The position numbers were made by a program, and so were the translations under genes. The notes below the pieces were generated by a model that ran no database searches, was not told where the DNA came from, and worked only from the letters and a program-made list of their open reading frames with translations. A stretch of DNA of 17,724 bases from an uncultured Eubacteriales bacterium (GTDB lineage Bacteria; Bacillota; Clostridia; Oscillospirales; Acutalibacteraceae), in contig CAKUBN010000048.1 in NCBI GenBank assembly GCA_934643185.1, positions 1 to 17,724 of the forward strand, in the 5' to 3' direction. Below are positions 1 through 4,776 of the stretch, piece by piece. Each line of letters opens with the position of its first letter. Positions within the stretch are counted from its first letter, which is position 1.

Positions 1-75
1 CCCGGTAGTTCAGTTGGTTAGAACGCTAGCCTGTCACGCTAGAGGTCGACGGTTCGAGCCCGTTCCGGGTCGCCA
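1..75 (+). tRNA. tRNA-Asp (GTC), 5' end cut by 2 nt
   Basis: The cloverleaf is visible. The anticodon stem CTAGC/GCTAG encloses loop CTGTCAC with anticodon GTC, the T-arm holds GGTTCGAGCC, and the 3' acceptor strand CCGGGTC is followed by G and an encoded CCA at 73-75. The 5' acceptor strand should begin GACCCGG, so the first two bases lie outside the window. This is a host gene that marks the chromosomal flank of the prophage. Confidence 0.95.
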
Positions 76-76
76 C

Positions 77-101
77 AAAAGGCGAGTTCATCTTGCCTTT
101 T
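77..101 (+). other. Hairpin between the two tRNA genes
   Basis: AAAAGGCGAG (77-86), a 5-nt loop and CTTGCCTTTT (92-101) form a 10-bp stem with one G-T wobble. It fills the space between tRNA-Asp and tRNA-Thr. It ends in only four T, so it is more likely a processing or pause structure in a tRNA operon than a strong terminator. Confidence 0.5.
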
Positions 102-107
102 GCGTAT

Positions 108-183
108 GCTGCTATGGCTCAGTAGGTAGAGCACGTCCTTGGTAAGGACGAGGTCACCAGTTCGAATCTGGTTAGCAGCTCCA
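108..183 (+). tRNA. tRNA-Thr (GGT)
   Basis: Acceptor strands GCTGCTA and TAGCAGC pair. The anticodon stem CGTCC/GGACG encloses TTGGTAA with anticodon GGT, read as threonine. The T-arm holds CAGTTCGAATCTG and a CCA is encoded at 181-183. It is the last host gene before the prophage integrase, which converges on it. Its 3' end is therefore a natural candidate for the attachment core, although the other prophage end is not in the window. Confidence 0.95.
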
Positions 184-189
184 AGAAAA

Positions 190-235
190 AGTCCAGTGTT
201 TAAGCCGTTTTTTGGCTTTGACACTGGATTTTTCA
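190..235 (+). terminator. Rho-independent terminator after the tRNA genes
   Basis: TCCAGTGT (192-199) pairs with ACACTGGA (221-228), and an inner AAGCC/GGCTT helix extends the stem. It is followed directly by a T-rich run. It ends the tRNA operon. If the attachment core lies in the tRNA-Thr 3' end, this terminator would be prophage-borne. Confidence 0.85.
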
Positions 236-278
236 TTTTCTGAATATCGTTTTTTTAAGGCCTTTTTAAAGGGGTCAG

Positions 279-296
279 GTAGTCAAAAAGTAGTCA
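279..296. repeat. Paired 7-bp direct repeat, candidate integrase arm-type sites
   Basis: GTAGTCA occurs at 279-285 and again at 290-296, an 11-bp period (one helical turn), just beyond the 3' end of the integrase gene. Tyrosine integrases with an N-terminal arm-binding domain bind short direct repeats of this kind near the attachment core. The assignment rests on position and spacing only. Confidence 0.45.
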
Positions 297-309
297 GATT
301 TTCGGGCGG

Positions 310-1341
310 TCACAGGCACAGGGCGGTCAGCTTTTCCGTAGCGTCTCGCAGGTCGCTGTTTTCAAGGTGGGTGTAGATGTTGAGGGTCGTCCGCACGTCC
401 TTGTGGCCCATAAGGTACTGTGCTTGCTTGACGCCGACGCCCAGGCGGTAGAGGGTAGACGCATAGCTGTGCCGCAGCATGTACGGATAAACGTGGAAGC
501 TGACGGATTTCTCCACATGTGCCCACAGACGTTGAAATGCACTTAGGGTCATTTCTTGTCCGTGTGCGTTCGGTACGATCTGCAAGGCGGTCTTTGGGGT
601 TTCGTCCAGAATGTCTTTCAAGCGCTGCGGAATGGGGATTGAGCGGTTCGCCTTGGTCGTTTTCAACTCGCGATTTTCATCCGGCTGATTGACAGGGAAG
701 GTGAGGCTGCGCCGAACGTGGAGCTTGTTGCCCTCTATGTCCGTCCAGAGAACGCCCAGCGCTTCTTCGCGCCGCAGGCCACAGAATAACATCAGCGCGC
801 AGAACGCCCGCGCACGGGGCTCTGTGACGCGCGAGAGAAGCTCTCTCTGCTGCTCGGTGGTCAAAAACTGTGTTTGGTTCTCCGGCTTCGCGTGCGGAGT
901 GATTTCCAGGTTTTCAGTAGGGTTCCTCGCGACAATGCCGTTTGCGATGGCCGTCTTGAAAAGCTGGTGCAGGATGTTCAGTACCTTGCGCTGCAGGTCT
1001 TCTGAATACTTGGAGATCGGATTCATCACCGCGCGGCAGTGCACCTCTTTCACGTCCTGCATCCGCATGTTGCCGAGCACCGGCAGAATATGTAAGTTCA
1101 GATTGCGCAGGATGCTGCGCTGCGTGTTTTCGCGCAGGCCGCTTTTGTACTCCTGCACCCATTTTTTCGCCCACTGTGCGACGGTCGTGCGGTCTGAGAG
1201 ATCTATGCCGGTCTCGAAGGCGCGTTCGATTTCCTTGGCTTTGCGGTTTACCTCCGCCGGGCTTGTGCCGTAGACGTGCTTTTGCGTGCCGTCCGGCAGC
1301 GTGATCTTGCGCTGGTAGCGCCCATCTGCTCGTTTTTTCAT
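310..1341 (-). CDS. int: Tyrosine-family site-specific integrase
   Basis: This 343-aa protein catalyses integration and excision of the prophage. The N-terminus (about residues 1-45, RADGRYQRKITLPDG) resembles the arm-DNA-binding domain of Tn916-type integrases. Residues about 53-150 form the helical core-binding domain. The catalytic residues are in order: R190 in GLRREEA, a lysine near 227-230, R290-H291 in PYMLRHS, H313 in MGHKD and the nucleophile Y323 in IYTH. The usual first histidine of HxxR is a tyrosine here (Y287), a tolerated variation. The start follows AGGAGGT at proper spacing. The gene lies on the strand opposite the early genes and its 3' end faces the host tRNA-Thr, the usual layout at a prophage end. 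The operator-repressor region lies upstream on the same strand. The length is normal and the gene appears intact. Confidence 0.96.
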   Translation of the reverse strand: MKKRADGRYQRKITLPDGTQKHVYGTSPAEVNRKAKEIERAFETGIDLSDRTTVAQWAKKWVQEYKSGLRENTQRSILRNLNLHILPVLGNMRMQDVKEVHCRAVMNPISKYSEDLQRKVLNILHQLFKTAIANGIVARNPTENLEITPHAKPENQTQFLTTEQQRELLSRVTEPRARAFCALMLFCGLRREEALGVLWTDIEGNKLHVRRSLTFPVNQPDENRELKTTKANRSIPIPQRLKDILDETPKTALQIVPNAHGQEMTLSAFQRLWAHVEKSVSFHVYPYMLRHSYASTLYRLGVGVKQAQYLMGHKDVRTTLNIYTHLENSDLRDATEKLTALCL

Positions 1342-1358
1342 ATGTACCTCCTAATTTT

Positions 1359-1395
1359 GGGCATAAAAATGCCCGGGCTATTGCTTTTGCCCGGG
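1359..1395 (-). promoter_or_regulatory. Mutually exclusive hairpins in the integrase leader
   Basis: GGGCAT/ATGCCC (1359-1374) is a 6-bp hairpin ending just upstream of the integrase Shine-Dalgarno. CCCGGGC (1372-1378) and GCCCGGG (1389-1395) form a 7-bp hairpin followed, on the minus strand, by CATTTTTATG. The two stems share bases 1372-1374, so they cannot form together. The larger resembles a weak intrinsic terminator read toward int, which suggests attenuation. This is inference. Confidence 0.4.
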
Positions 1396-1409
1396 GCAGG
1401 TGGTACAAT
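1381..1409 (+). promoter_or_regulatory. Candidate plus-strand promoter for a small RNA
   Basis: TTGCTT (1381-1386) and TACAAT (1404-1409) are separated by 17 bp. Transcription would start near 1416 and run antisense to the integrase-membrane protein interval. The -35 box is imperfect. Support comes mainly from the terminator about 80 nt downstream. Confidence 0.4.
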
Positions 1410-1438
1410 ATAGTTTGTTCAGGACTTATATTGTCCAC
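1400..1438. repeat. Imperfect inverted repeat over the int leader region
   Basis: GTGG-T-ACAATATA (1400-1412) is the inverse of TATATTGTCCAC (1427-1438) apart from one extra base. The 14-bp centre is unpaired. The dyad overlaps the candidate plus-strand -10 and, on the minus strand, a weak promoter-like pair (TGGACA, then TATATT after 19 bp) that could drive int. It could be an operator or an RNA stem. Confidence 0.45.
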
Positions 1439-1496
1439 CCGGTTCGCCGGGCGGCCTCGTCGGTGTTGGTAGCACCGGCGGGGCTTTTTCTTTTTT
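1416..1496 (+). ncRNA. Candidate small structured RNA antisense to the int leader region
   Basis: The predicted transcript of about 80 nt contains three successive hairpins. These are GGAC/GTCC (1422-1436), CCCGG-TTCG-CCGGG (1438-1451, a very stable UUCG tetraloop) and a 12-bp terminator stem with a T tract (1454-1496). A 17-bp spaced promoter lies just upstream. No open reading frame explains the structure. If the membrane protein mRNA reads through to int, this RNA would be complementary to it. No known RNA family was recognised. Confidence 0.35.
1454..1496 (+). terminator. Rho-independent terminator, plus strand
   Basis: GCCTCGTCGGTG (1454-1465) pairs with CACCGGCGGGGC (1473-1484) over 12 bp with two G-T wobbles that hold only on the plus-strand RNA. 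The T run 1485-1496 has one C. Both neighbouring genes are on the minus strand, so this terminator must serve a plus-strand transcript or block antisense readthrough toward the repressor genes. Confidence 0.7.
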
Positions 1497-1506
1497 AGCT
1501 GTAAAT

Positions 1507-2001
1507 TTATGACCGCGGGGGGATATTGTTCGTATCGGGTGCTTGTTTTTTATAGCGGCGACCGATCACGATGCAAACAATGCCCAGAATGATGAAAAAT
1601 GCACCGCCGACAGCAGCAGTAACGAGACCGATCAGCAAAGCGATGATGCCGACTATGTACAGAACCGTGCCGGTAGTCTTATAGGTTTTCGCAGAATACA
1701 CAGGAACGGCTTGAGAATTCTGCGAGGCCCTTACCTGCGTGACCCTTGCCGGTTTTGGTGACGGCGACTTTCTTGCAGATGAAGTCTTATGGGACTTCGA
1801 TTTCGGGAGAACAGAAGGAACGCCGACGGTGGTGCGATGATAAATGGAACTCTTGATTGACTTCGATGGATTTTTGATAAACCCAACGCCCTTTTTGCCG
1901 TAAAAAGGATTGACCGCTTTTTTCATTTTCCTTTTCAGCTTGCCAGTAGTGCGTGCTTTGAAACGTGCTTTGTAGTTAGGTTTCCGAATACCGAATTTCA
2001 T
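1507..2001 (-). CDS. Prophage membrane protein of unknown function, two helices
   Basis: The 164-aa protein starts MKFGIRKPNYKARFKARTTG. The start at 2001 is chosen because GGAGGT sits at the right distance upstream, and an ATG at 2016 would itself be part of that ribosome site. Residues 1 to about 95 are strongly basic, rich in Lys, Ser and Pro, and probably disordered. Two adjacent hydrophobic segments follow (about residues 110-130 and 133-150) with a short glycine turn, then a basic IGRRYKK end. Similar basic-plus-two-helix proteins occur beside repressor and integrase genes in Firmicute prophages, where superinfection immunity is one possible role. That role is inference. It lies 48 nt after the repressor on the same strand and is probably co-transcribed with it in the lysogen. 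Confidence 0.8.
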   Translation of the reverse strand: MKFGIRKPNYKARFKARTTGKLKRKMKKAVNPFYGKKGVGFIKNPSKSIKSSIYHRTTVGVPSVLPKSKSHKTSSARKSPSPKPARVTQVRASQNSQAVPVYSAKTYKTTGTVLYIVGIIALLIGLVTAAVGGAFFIILGIVCIVIGRRYKKQAPDTNNIPPRS

Positions 2002-2049
2002 GGTTTTTACCTCCACTAAACTTTTATATCCCGCAGCTAATTTTAAAAA

Positions 2050-2703
2050 TCAGTATTTATGCCGAGATTCGACCACCTTACCAAGCACACGAACAGGCAC
2101 ATCTTTGGTGTCATAGATTTGCACTTGATGTGCGGGGTTCATGCTTTGAGGGGTCAGCACAACGGTGTTATCCGTTCGCGAGAAGCGCTTTACGGTGGCT
2201 TCATCGCCGTTTACCAGCACGACGGCAATATCACCGTTGTCTACAATATCCTGCTTGCGCACGATAACGTAATCGCCCTCGTTGATGCCGGCCGCGTTCA
2301 TGCTGTCGCCTTTTACTTTTAAAGCGAAATAGTCTTCAGAATTCGGAAAGTCACAGGCTATGTACTCTTCAATATTTTCCTCGGCGTAGATTGGCAGCCC
2401 TGCCGCCACACGCCCCAGAACCGGCATATAGCCCATTGGCTTGTACGGTTCGGCTTCGGTGGGGAGGACGGACGTGCTTTCCTCCATGGGGACATCGTAA
2501 CCCATAAGCCATGCTTCTGTTACGCCTAAAGCTTTTGCCAATGCATAAACAGCGCTTTGCTTGCCTTCCCAGTCACCTTTAAGATAGCGGGAAATGCTGG
2601 ATTTTGATATTTGAGATTTTTCCGCAAGCTCAACTTGCTTCATTCCTCTTGCATCCAGTGCTTCTCTTAATCGCTGAGAAAAAGAGGCTGCTTTATCAGA
2701 CAT
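2050..2703 (-). CDS. cI: CI-type phage repressor, HTH plus S24 LexA-like peptidase
   Basis: The 217-aa protein keeps the prophage silent by binding operators in 2704-2876. Residues about 8-70 form an XRE/HTH_3 domain (MKQVELAEKSQISKSSISRYLKG), and 90-217 a LexA/CI-like S24 peptidase domain. Visible autocleavage elements are the Ala101-Gly102 scissile bond in GRVAAGLP, nucleophile Ser134 in KGDSMN and general base Lys172 in EATVKRF. It should therefore self-cleave when RecA is activated by DNA damage, making the phage SOS-inducible. A site AAGGAT precedes the start. A good minus-strand promoter (2736-2764) overlaps operator O1, which suggests autoregulation. The catalytic set is complete, so the repressor looks functional. 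Confidence 0.95.
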   Translation of the reverse strand: MSDKAASFSQRLREALDARGMKQVELAEKSQISKSSISRYLKGDWEGKQSAVYALAKALGVTEAWLMGYDVPMEESTSVLPTEAEPYKPMGYMPVLGRVAAGLPIYAEENIEEYIACDFPNSEDYFALKVKGDSMNAAGINEGDYVIVRKQDIVDNGDIAVVLVNGDEATVKRFSRTDNTVVLTPQSMNPAHQVQIYDTKDVPVRVLGKVVESRHKY

Positions 2704-2735
2704 TAACGATCATCCTTTCGATGGTGTCTGATTGT

Positions 2736-2764
2736 ATTATAAACGCTGGGTTGCGAAAAATCAA
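2736..2764 (-). promoter_or_regulatory. Repressor promoter (PRM/PL-like), minus strand
   Basis: Read on the minus strand, TTGATT (2764-2759), a 17-bp spacer and a perfect TATAAT (2741-2736) lie about 33 bp before the repressor start. The -35 box is contained in operator O1, so repressor binding there would shut its own promoter. Confidence 0.85.
2751..2764. promoter_or_regulatory. Operator O1, TTGCGAAAAATCAA
   Basis: This is one of four 14-bp sites in the control region fitting TTGCG-N5-TCAA, an imperfect dyad whose half-sites are TTGCG and TTGA. O1 covers the repressor -35 box. Confidence 0.75.
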
Positions 2765-2782
2765 TATGTTTTGCAAAAATAA

Positions 2783-2796
2783 TTGCGAAATCTCAA
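2783..2796. promoter_or_regulatory. Operator O2, TTGCGAAATCTCAA
   Basis: It has the same orientation as O1 and 12 of 14 identical bases, starting 32 bp (about three helical turns) from it. It lies between the two divergent promoters, where it could support cooperative repressor binding. Confidence 0.75.
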
Positions 2797-2805
2797 AATT
2801 TGCTA

Positions 2806-2819
2806 TTGACAAATCGCAA
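2806..2819. promoter_or_regulatory. Operator O3, inverted copy overlapping the PR -35
   Basis: TTGACAAATCGCAA is, on the other strand, TTGCGATTTGTCAA, which fits TTGCG-N5-TCAA. It includes the whole -35 hexamer of the early promoter, so occupancy would block RNA polymerase. Confidence 0.7.
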
Positions 2820-2834
2820 CTTGTGGTGTAGACT
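2806..2834 (+). promoter_or_regulatory. Early lytic promoter (PR-like), plus strand
   Basis: A perfect TTGACA (2806-2811), a 17-bp spacer and TAGACT (2829-2834) precede the Cro-like gene by about 42 bp. The -35 box is the left edge of operator O3. The promoter should drive the early genes when repression is lifted. Confidence 0.9.
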
Positions 2835-2844
2835 AAAAGCGTAG

Positions 2845-2858
2845 TTGAGATACCGCAA
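2845..2858. promoter_or_regulatory. Operator O4, inverted copy just after the PR start point
   Basis: TTGAGATACCGCAA is TTGCGGTATCTCAA on the minus strand and shares 12 of 14 bases with O2. It lies at about +5 to +18 of the early transcript, a position suited to blocking promoter clearance. Confidence 0.7.
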
Positions 2859-2876
2859 CAGAAAGAAGGTGAGACA

Positions 2877-3110
2877 ATGGATGTTAGACTGATGCCGGAG
2901 ATAAACTACAATCCGCTTCGCGGTAAAATCCGAGAATGCGGGCTGACACAGAAAGAATGTGCCGCCAAAATTGGGCTCAGTGAAGGACAGTTGAACCGCA
3001 AATTAGCGGGTGAATATAACTTCAAGCAGAGCGAGATCCATAATCTGTGCGACCTTCTGGACATCGATGCAAAGGAAATCGGATACTACTTTTTTTGTCC
3101 TAAAAGTTGA
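2877..3110 (+). CDS. Cro-like small HTH DNA-binding protein
   Basis: The 77-aa protein is mostly one helix-turn-helix domain. The recognition region is near residues 24-45 (LTQKECAAKIGLSEGQLNRKL), followed by helices ending LCDLLDIDAKEIGYYFF, as in DUF739/Cro-type phage proteins. It is the first gene of the early plus-strand transcript and diverges from the CI repressor, so it most likely binds the same operators and favours lytic growth. AAGGTG precedes the ATG at 2877; a second in-frame ATG six codons in has a poorer ribosome site. Another operator-like site (3107-3120) overlaps its stop region. Confidence 0.88.
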   Translation: MDVRLMPEINYNPLRGKIRECGLTQKECAAKIGLSEGQLNRKLAGEYNFKQSEIHNLCDLLDIDAKEIGYYFFCPKS

Positions 3111-3120
3111 GAAATATCAA
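3107..3120. promoter_or_regulatory. Operator-like site O5 between the two HTH genes
   Basis: TTGAGAAATATCAA matches the dyad form of the immunity operators, with outer TTGA and TCAA half-sites and the same 14-bp length. It lies inside the early transcription unit, spanning the Cro stop codon. It could be a roadblock site or part of a weak local promoter. The match may also be chance. Confidence 0.5.
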
Positions 3121-3147
3121 CTATAAAGAGTGAGAGGAGGGGAGAGA

Positions 3148-3369
3148 ATGTACCCACTAAAGAACATAGAAGCCGAGCGTGCGCGAGCGGGCATGACCCG
3201 CAAAGAGCTGGCGGATAGTTTGGGCATAACAGAGAAGACGCTGCGGACATGGATACGCGGTGTTTACGCGATTCCGTCCAATAAGCTGCTTGCCATGCAA
3301 GAGCTGTTCCATTGTTCAGTCGATTACCTGCTCGGTCTTACAGATCAGCGGGAAATAAAAAAAGACTGA
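3148..3369 (+). CDS. Small XRE-family HTH protein
   Basis: The 73-aa protein starts MYPLKNIEAERARAGMTRKE. The start at 3148 follows GAGGAGGGG at good spacing; a GTG at 3130 lies upstream of that ribosome site and is not used. An HTH_3 fold spans residues about 6-60, with turn ELADSLGITEKTLRTWIRG, and ends in the usual VDYLLGLTDQ tail of XRE regulators. It probably acts in the lysis-lysogeny choice or early gene control. The 3' end encodes one arm of a hairpin that serves as terminator for the converging minus-strand genes. Confidence 0.88.
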   Translation: MYPLKNIEAERARAGMTRKELADSLGITEKTLRTWIRGVYAIPSNKLLAMQELFHCSVDYLLGLTDQREIKKD

Positions 3370-3395
3370 GTGAGATGTTGGCGCATCTCGCTCAG
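3356..3395 (-). terminator. Terminator of the converging minus-strand small genes
   Basis: CTGAGTGAGATG (3366-3377) pairs with CATCTCGCTCAG (3384-3395) over 12 bp with one wobble. Read on the minus strand it is followed by TCTTTTTTT (3365-3357), a typical intrinsic terminator. The T tract and part of the stem lie inside the last codons of the plus-strand HTH gene. There is no T run on the plus strand, so early transcripts could read through. Confidence 0.85.
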
Positions 3396-3410
3396 TTGGT
3401 AGAAACCTAT

Positions 3411-3545
3411 TTACTTTTTCTTACCGCTGCGTGTTTGTGATAACGCACTTGCCGCAGCAGACTTGCTGGCTTTGCTCGTCCGACCGTCGCGCATGACCTT
3501 GGACGCAATGGAAGCCACCTTGGGACTTGTTTGCTTTTTGTTCAA
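3411..3545 (-). CDS. Small basic 44-aa phage protein, TTG start
   Basis: Translation from TTG at 3545 gives NKKQTSPKVASIASKVMRDG after the initiator Met, then TSKASKSAAASALSQTRSGKKK. The start is set by AAGGCGGTG about 6 nt upstream. The pattern (SPKVAS-ASKVxRDGRTSKxSKSxAxSALSQ) matches a widespread family of tiny hypothetical proteins of phages and plasmids whose function I do not know. It is basic with no membrane segment. A consensus minus-strand promoter lies 40 bp upstream and an intrinsic terminator follows 15 bp downstream, so it can be its own transcription unit inside the opposing early region. That suggests expression in the lysogen. Confidence 0.75.
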   Translation of the reverse strand: MNKKQTSPKVASIASKVMRDGRTSKASKSAAASALSQTRSGKKK

Positions 3546-3551
3546 ATATTT

Positions 3552-3695
3552 TCACCGCCTTTCTTTTTTCCATATTCTGGTAATATCATACCACTTGTTG
3601 CGGTGAAAGTCAAGCATATAACACAATATGTTGTGCTGCAGCTTGAACATAAAGCGGTAGTCTTCGCACATATAGTACTCGCAGCCTTGCCCCAT
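3552..3695 (-). CDS. Possible 47-aa protein rich in aromatic residues
   Basis: An open frame begins MGQGCEYYMCEDYRFMFKLQ and ends ITRIWKKERR, 6 nt before the TTG start of the next minus-strand gene. Codon choice is sensible and the composition (Tyr, Phe, Trp, Cys) looks protein-like. Against it, GGGAGG lies about 16 nt upstream of the ATG, too far for a good ribosome site, and a strong promoter for the 44-aa gene sits inside the frame. If real, the two genes would be translationally coupled. The function is not recognised. Confidence 0.45.
   Translation of the reverse strand: MGQGCEYYMCEDYRFMFKLQHNILCYMLDFHRNKWYDITRIWKKERR
3585..3613 (-). promoter_or_regulatory. Promoter of the 44-aa gene, minus strand
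   Basis: On the minus strand TTGACT (3613-3608), 17 bp, and TATGAT (3590-3585) are near consensus. The start point would be about 33 nt before the TTG codon. The -35 region overlaps TTGCG-N7-TCAA (3598-3613), a variant of the immunity operator with two extra spacer bases. Confidence 0.7.
3622..3635. repeat. 14-bp dyad CACAATATGTTGTG
   Basis: CACAA and TTGTG flank a 4-bp centre. The dyad lies just upstream of the minus-strand promoter at 3585-3613 and could be a regulator site for it. No other copy was noticed. Confidence 0.35.
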
Positions 3696-3816
3696 GCCGC
3701 CCGGAACTTACCTCCCGTGATTTCATTTTGTTTGCGCCGAAGTGATTATTTTCTTGTCATTGAACGGGCGGCAGGTGGGAGGGCTGCGGGAGAGAACAAA
3801 AGAAAGGAGTAGAAAA

Positions 3817-4101
3817 ATGGAACAGTATTACACGCTGCAGGAAGTGATGGCGCGACTGAACATCTCGCGCGATACGATTATGGGGCTTATCAGAAAAGGG
3901 AAGATTCCCGGCACGATCAAGCTCAACAGTGTTTTCCGCATCCCGGAAAGCGGCATCCAGCGCTTTTTGGAAGCCCAGACCGTGCAGCCGCGCAAGCCGT
4001 TCTACGTGCCGCGCCAACGCAAACAGACCAACAGCAAGATGCCGGGCACGGCGAACGCAGGTTGGGCGCCGCTGACCATGGACGTATTCAAGAAAGGGTG
4101 A
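3817..4101 (+). CDS. Excisionase-like HTH_17 DNA-binding protein
   Basis: The 94-aa protein begins MEQYYTLQEVMARLNISRDT. Residues 4-52 match the excisionase/MerR-like HTH_17 pattern (YTLQEVMARLNISRDTIMGL, then GKIPGTIKLNSVFRIPESGI). The C-terminal 40 residues are basic, polar and proline-rich, probably flexible. Such proteins act as Xis in excision or as early regulators. The integrase is far away on the other strand, so Xis is plausible but not shown. AAAGGAG precedes the start. It opens the next run of plus-strand early genes, 6 nt before the membrane protein. Confidence 0.82.
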   Translation: MEQYYTLQEVMARLNISRDTIMGLIRKGKIPGTIKLNSVFRIPESGIQRFLEAQTVQPRKPFYVPRQRKQTNSKMPGTANAGWAPLTMDVFKKG

Positions 4102-4107
4102 TTTTAT

Positions 4108-4293
4108 ATGATCTTAATCAAGCTGCTCGGCTTTGCGATGCTGATCGGGACGGTCATGGGGTCTGTGCTCGGGATCCAGATCGTTATCGACCGGCTCGTC
4201 GCCGCGCAGCGCAGGAAAAGAAAAGCCGCACGGTCGTGCGGGAATATCGTGAACATCAATGCGTACAGAAAAAGAAAGGAAAGAAACGCATGA
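4108..4293 (+). CDS. Small single-helix membrane protein
   Basis: The 61-aa protein has one hydrophobic segment (residues about 2-28, ILIKLLGFAMLIGTVMGSVL) and a strongly basic tail (RRKRKAARS ... YRKRKERNA), which predicts an N-out, C-in topology. AAAGGGTG precedes the ATG. Its stop codon overlaps the ATG of the next gene (ATGA), so translation is probably coupled. No family was recognised. Small early membrane proteins of phages often serve in exclusion or host takeover, but nothing here shows that. Confidence 0.75.
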   Translation: MILIKLLGFAMLIGTVMGSVLGIQIVIDRLVAAQRRKRKAARSCGNIVNINAYRKRKERNA

Positions 4294-4775
4294 ACCTGTA
4301 TTACAAAGTAGAAGCCGCCTTCGACGGCATGGCGGACGCGTTGAAAGCGGCGATGAACGTCGCGGATAACAGCGAAGAAACGGAGCTGTACAGCGACCTC
4401 TCTATCGATATCGAGAGCTTGCACGACGACGCCCAGAGCCTTTACGAAAAGCTCATTCAAAAGAAAAATGCCGCTTCGGCTGTTACAGCAGTCGAAACGG
4501 CGAAAGAGTCGGATAAACACTCTGATTTGAGTATAGACAAAATTCTTGAGAATGTCAAGGGGTCTTTCTTGTTCGCAGAGCAAAACCCGGACGGCGGCGT
4601 CGACGTAACCACGAATATTAAACTCGGAGATGATTTAACTGCCGTGTACGGCGCGGTCGTATCTGTAATTTATTACATGGCTCAGAAGCAAAAGCTTTCG
4701 ACCAATAAGCTGACAGAAATCGAAAATAAGGCCAGAAACCACGCCATTCGCCGCGTGCTCAAGGAGGAGTTTTAA
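4290..4775 (+). CDS. Early phage protein of unknown function
   Basis: The 161-aa protein starts MNLYYKVEAAFDGMADALKA. The start at 4290 follows AAAGGAAAG and overlaps the previous stop. The N-terminal third is acidic and helical, a linker near residues 60-72 is Ala/Val/Thr-rich, and the C-terminal half ends in a helical basic tail (NHAIRRVLKEE). The hexapeptide SDLSID occurs twice, at 35-40 and 78-83, with different codons, so it is not a recent duplication. The DNA around the second copy is AT-richer than the flanks. No catalytic motif or membrane segment is seen. It precedes the RHH-like and ATPase genes of the recombination operon. Confidence 0.75.
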   Translation: MNLYYKVEAAFDGMADALKAAMNVADNSEETELYSDLSIDIESLHDDAQSLYEKLIQKKNAASAVTAVETAKESDKHSDLSIDKILENVKGSFLFAEQNPDGGVDVTTNIKLGDDLTAVYGAVVSVIYYMAQKQKLSTNKLTEIENKARNHAIRRVLKEEF

Positions 4776-4776
4776 C

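Noticed and set aside
689..1273. Plus-strand open frame of 194 codons opposite the integrase
   Set aside because: Ser/Arg/Cys-rich shadow of the integrase; no ribosome site and no motif.
914..1438. Alternative minus-strand frame starting upstream of int
   Set aside because: It runs out of frame through the integrase N-terminal half and lacks a ribosome site; the integrase frame has complete catalytic motifs.
3531..3812. Plus-strand open frame of 93 codons
   Set aside because: It has no ribosome site and overlaps the minus-strand 44-aa and 47-aa frames, which have better composition and, for the former, a start signal, promoter and terminator.
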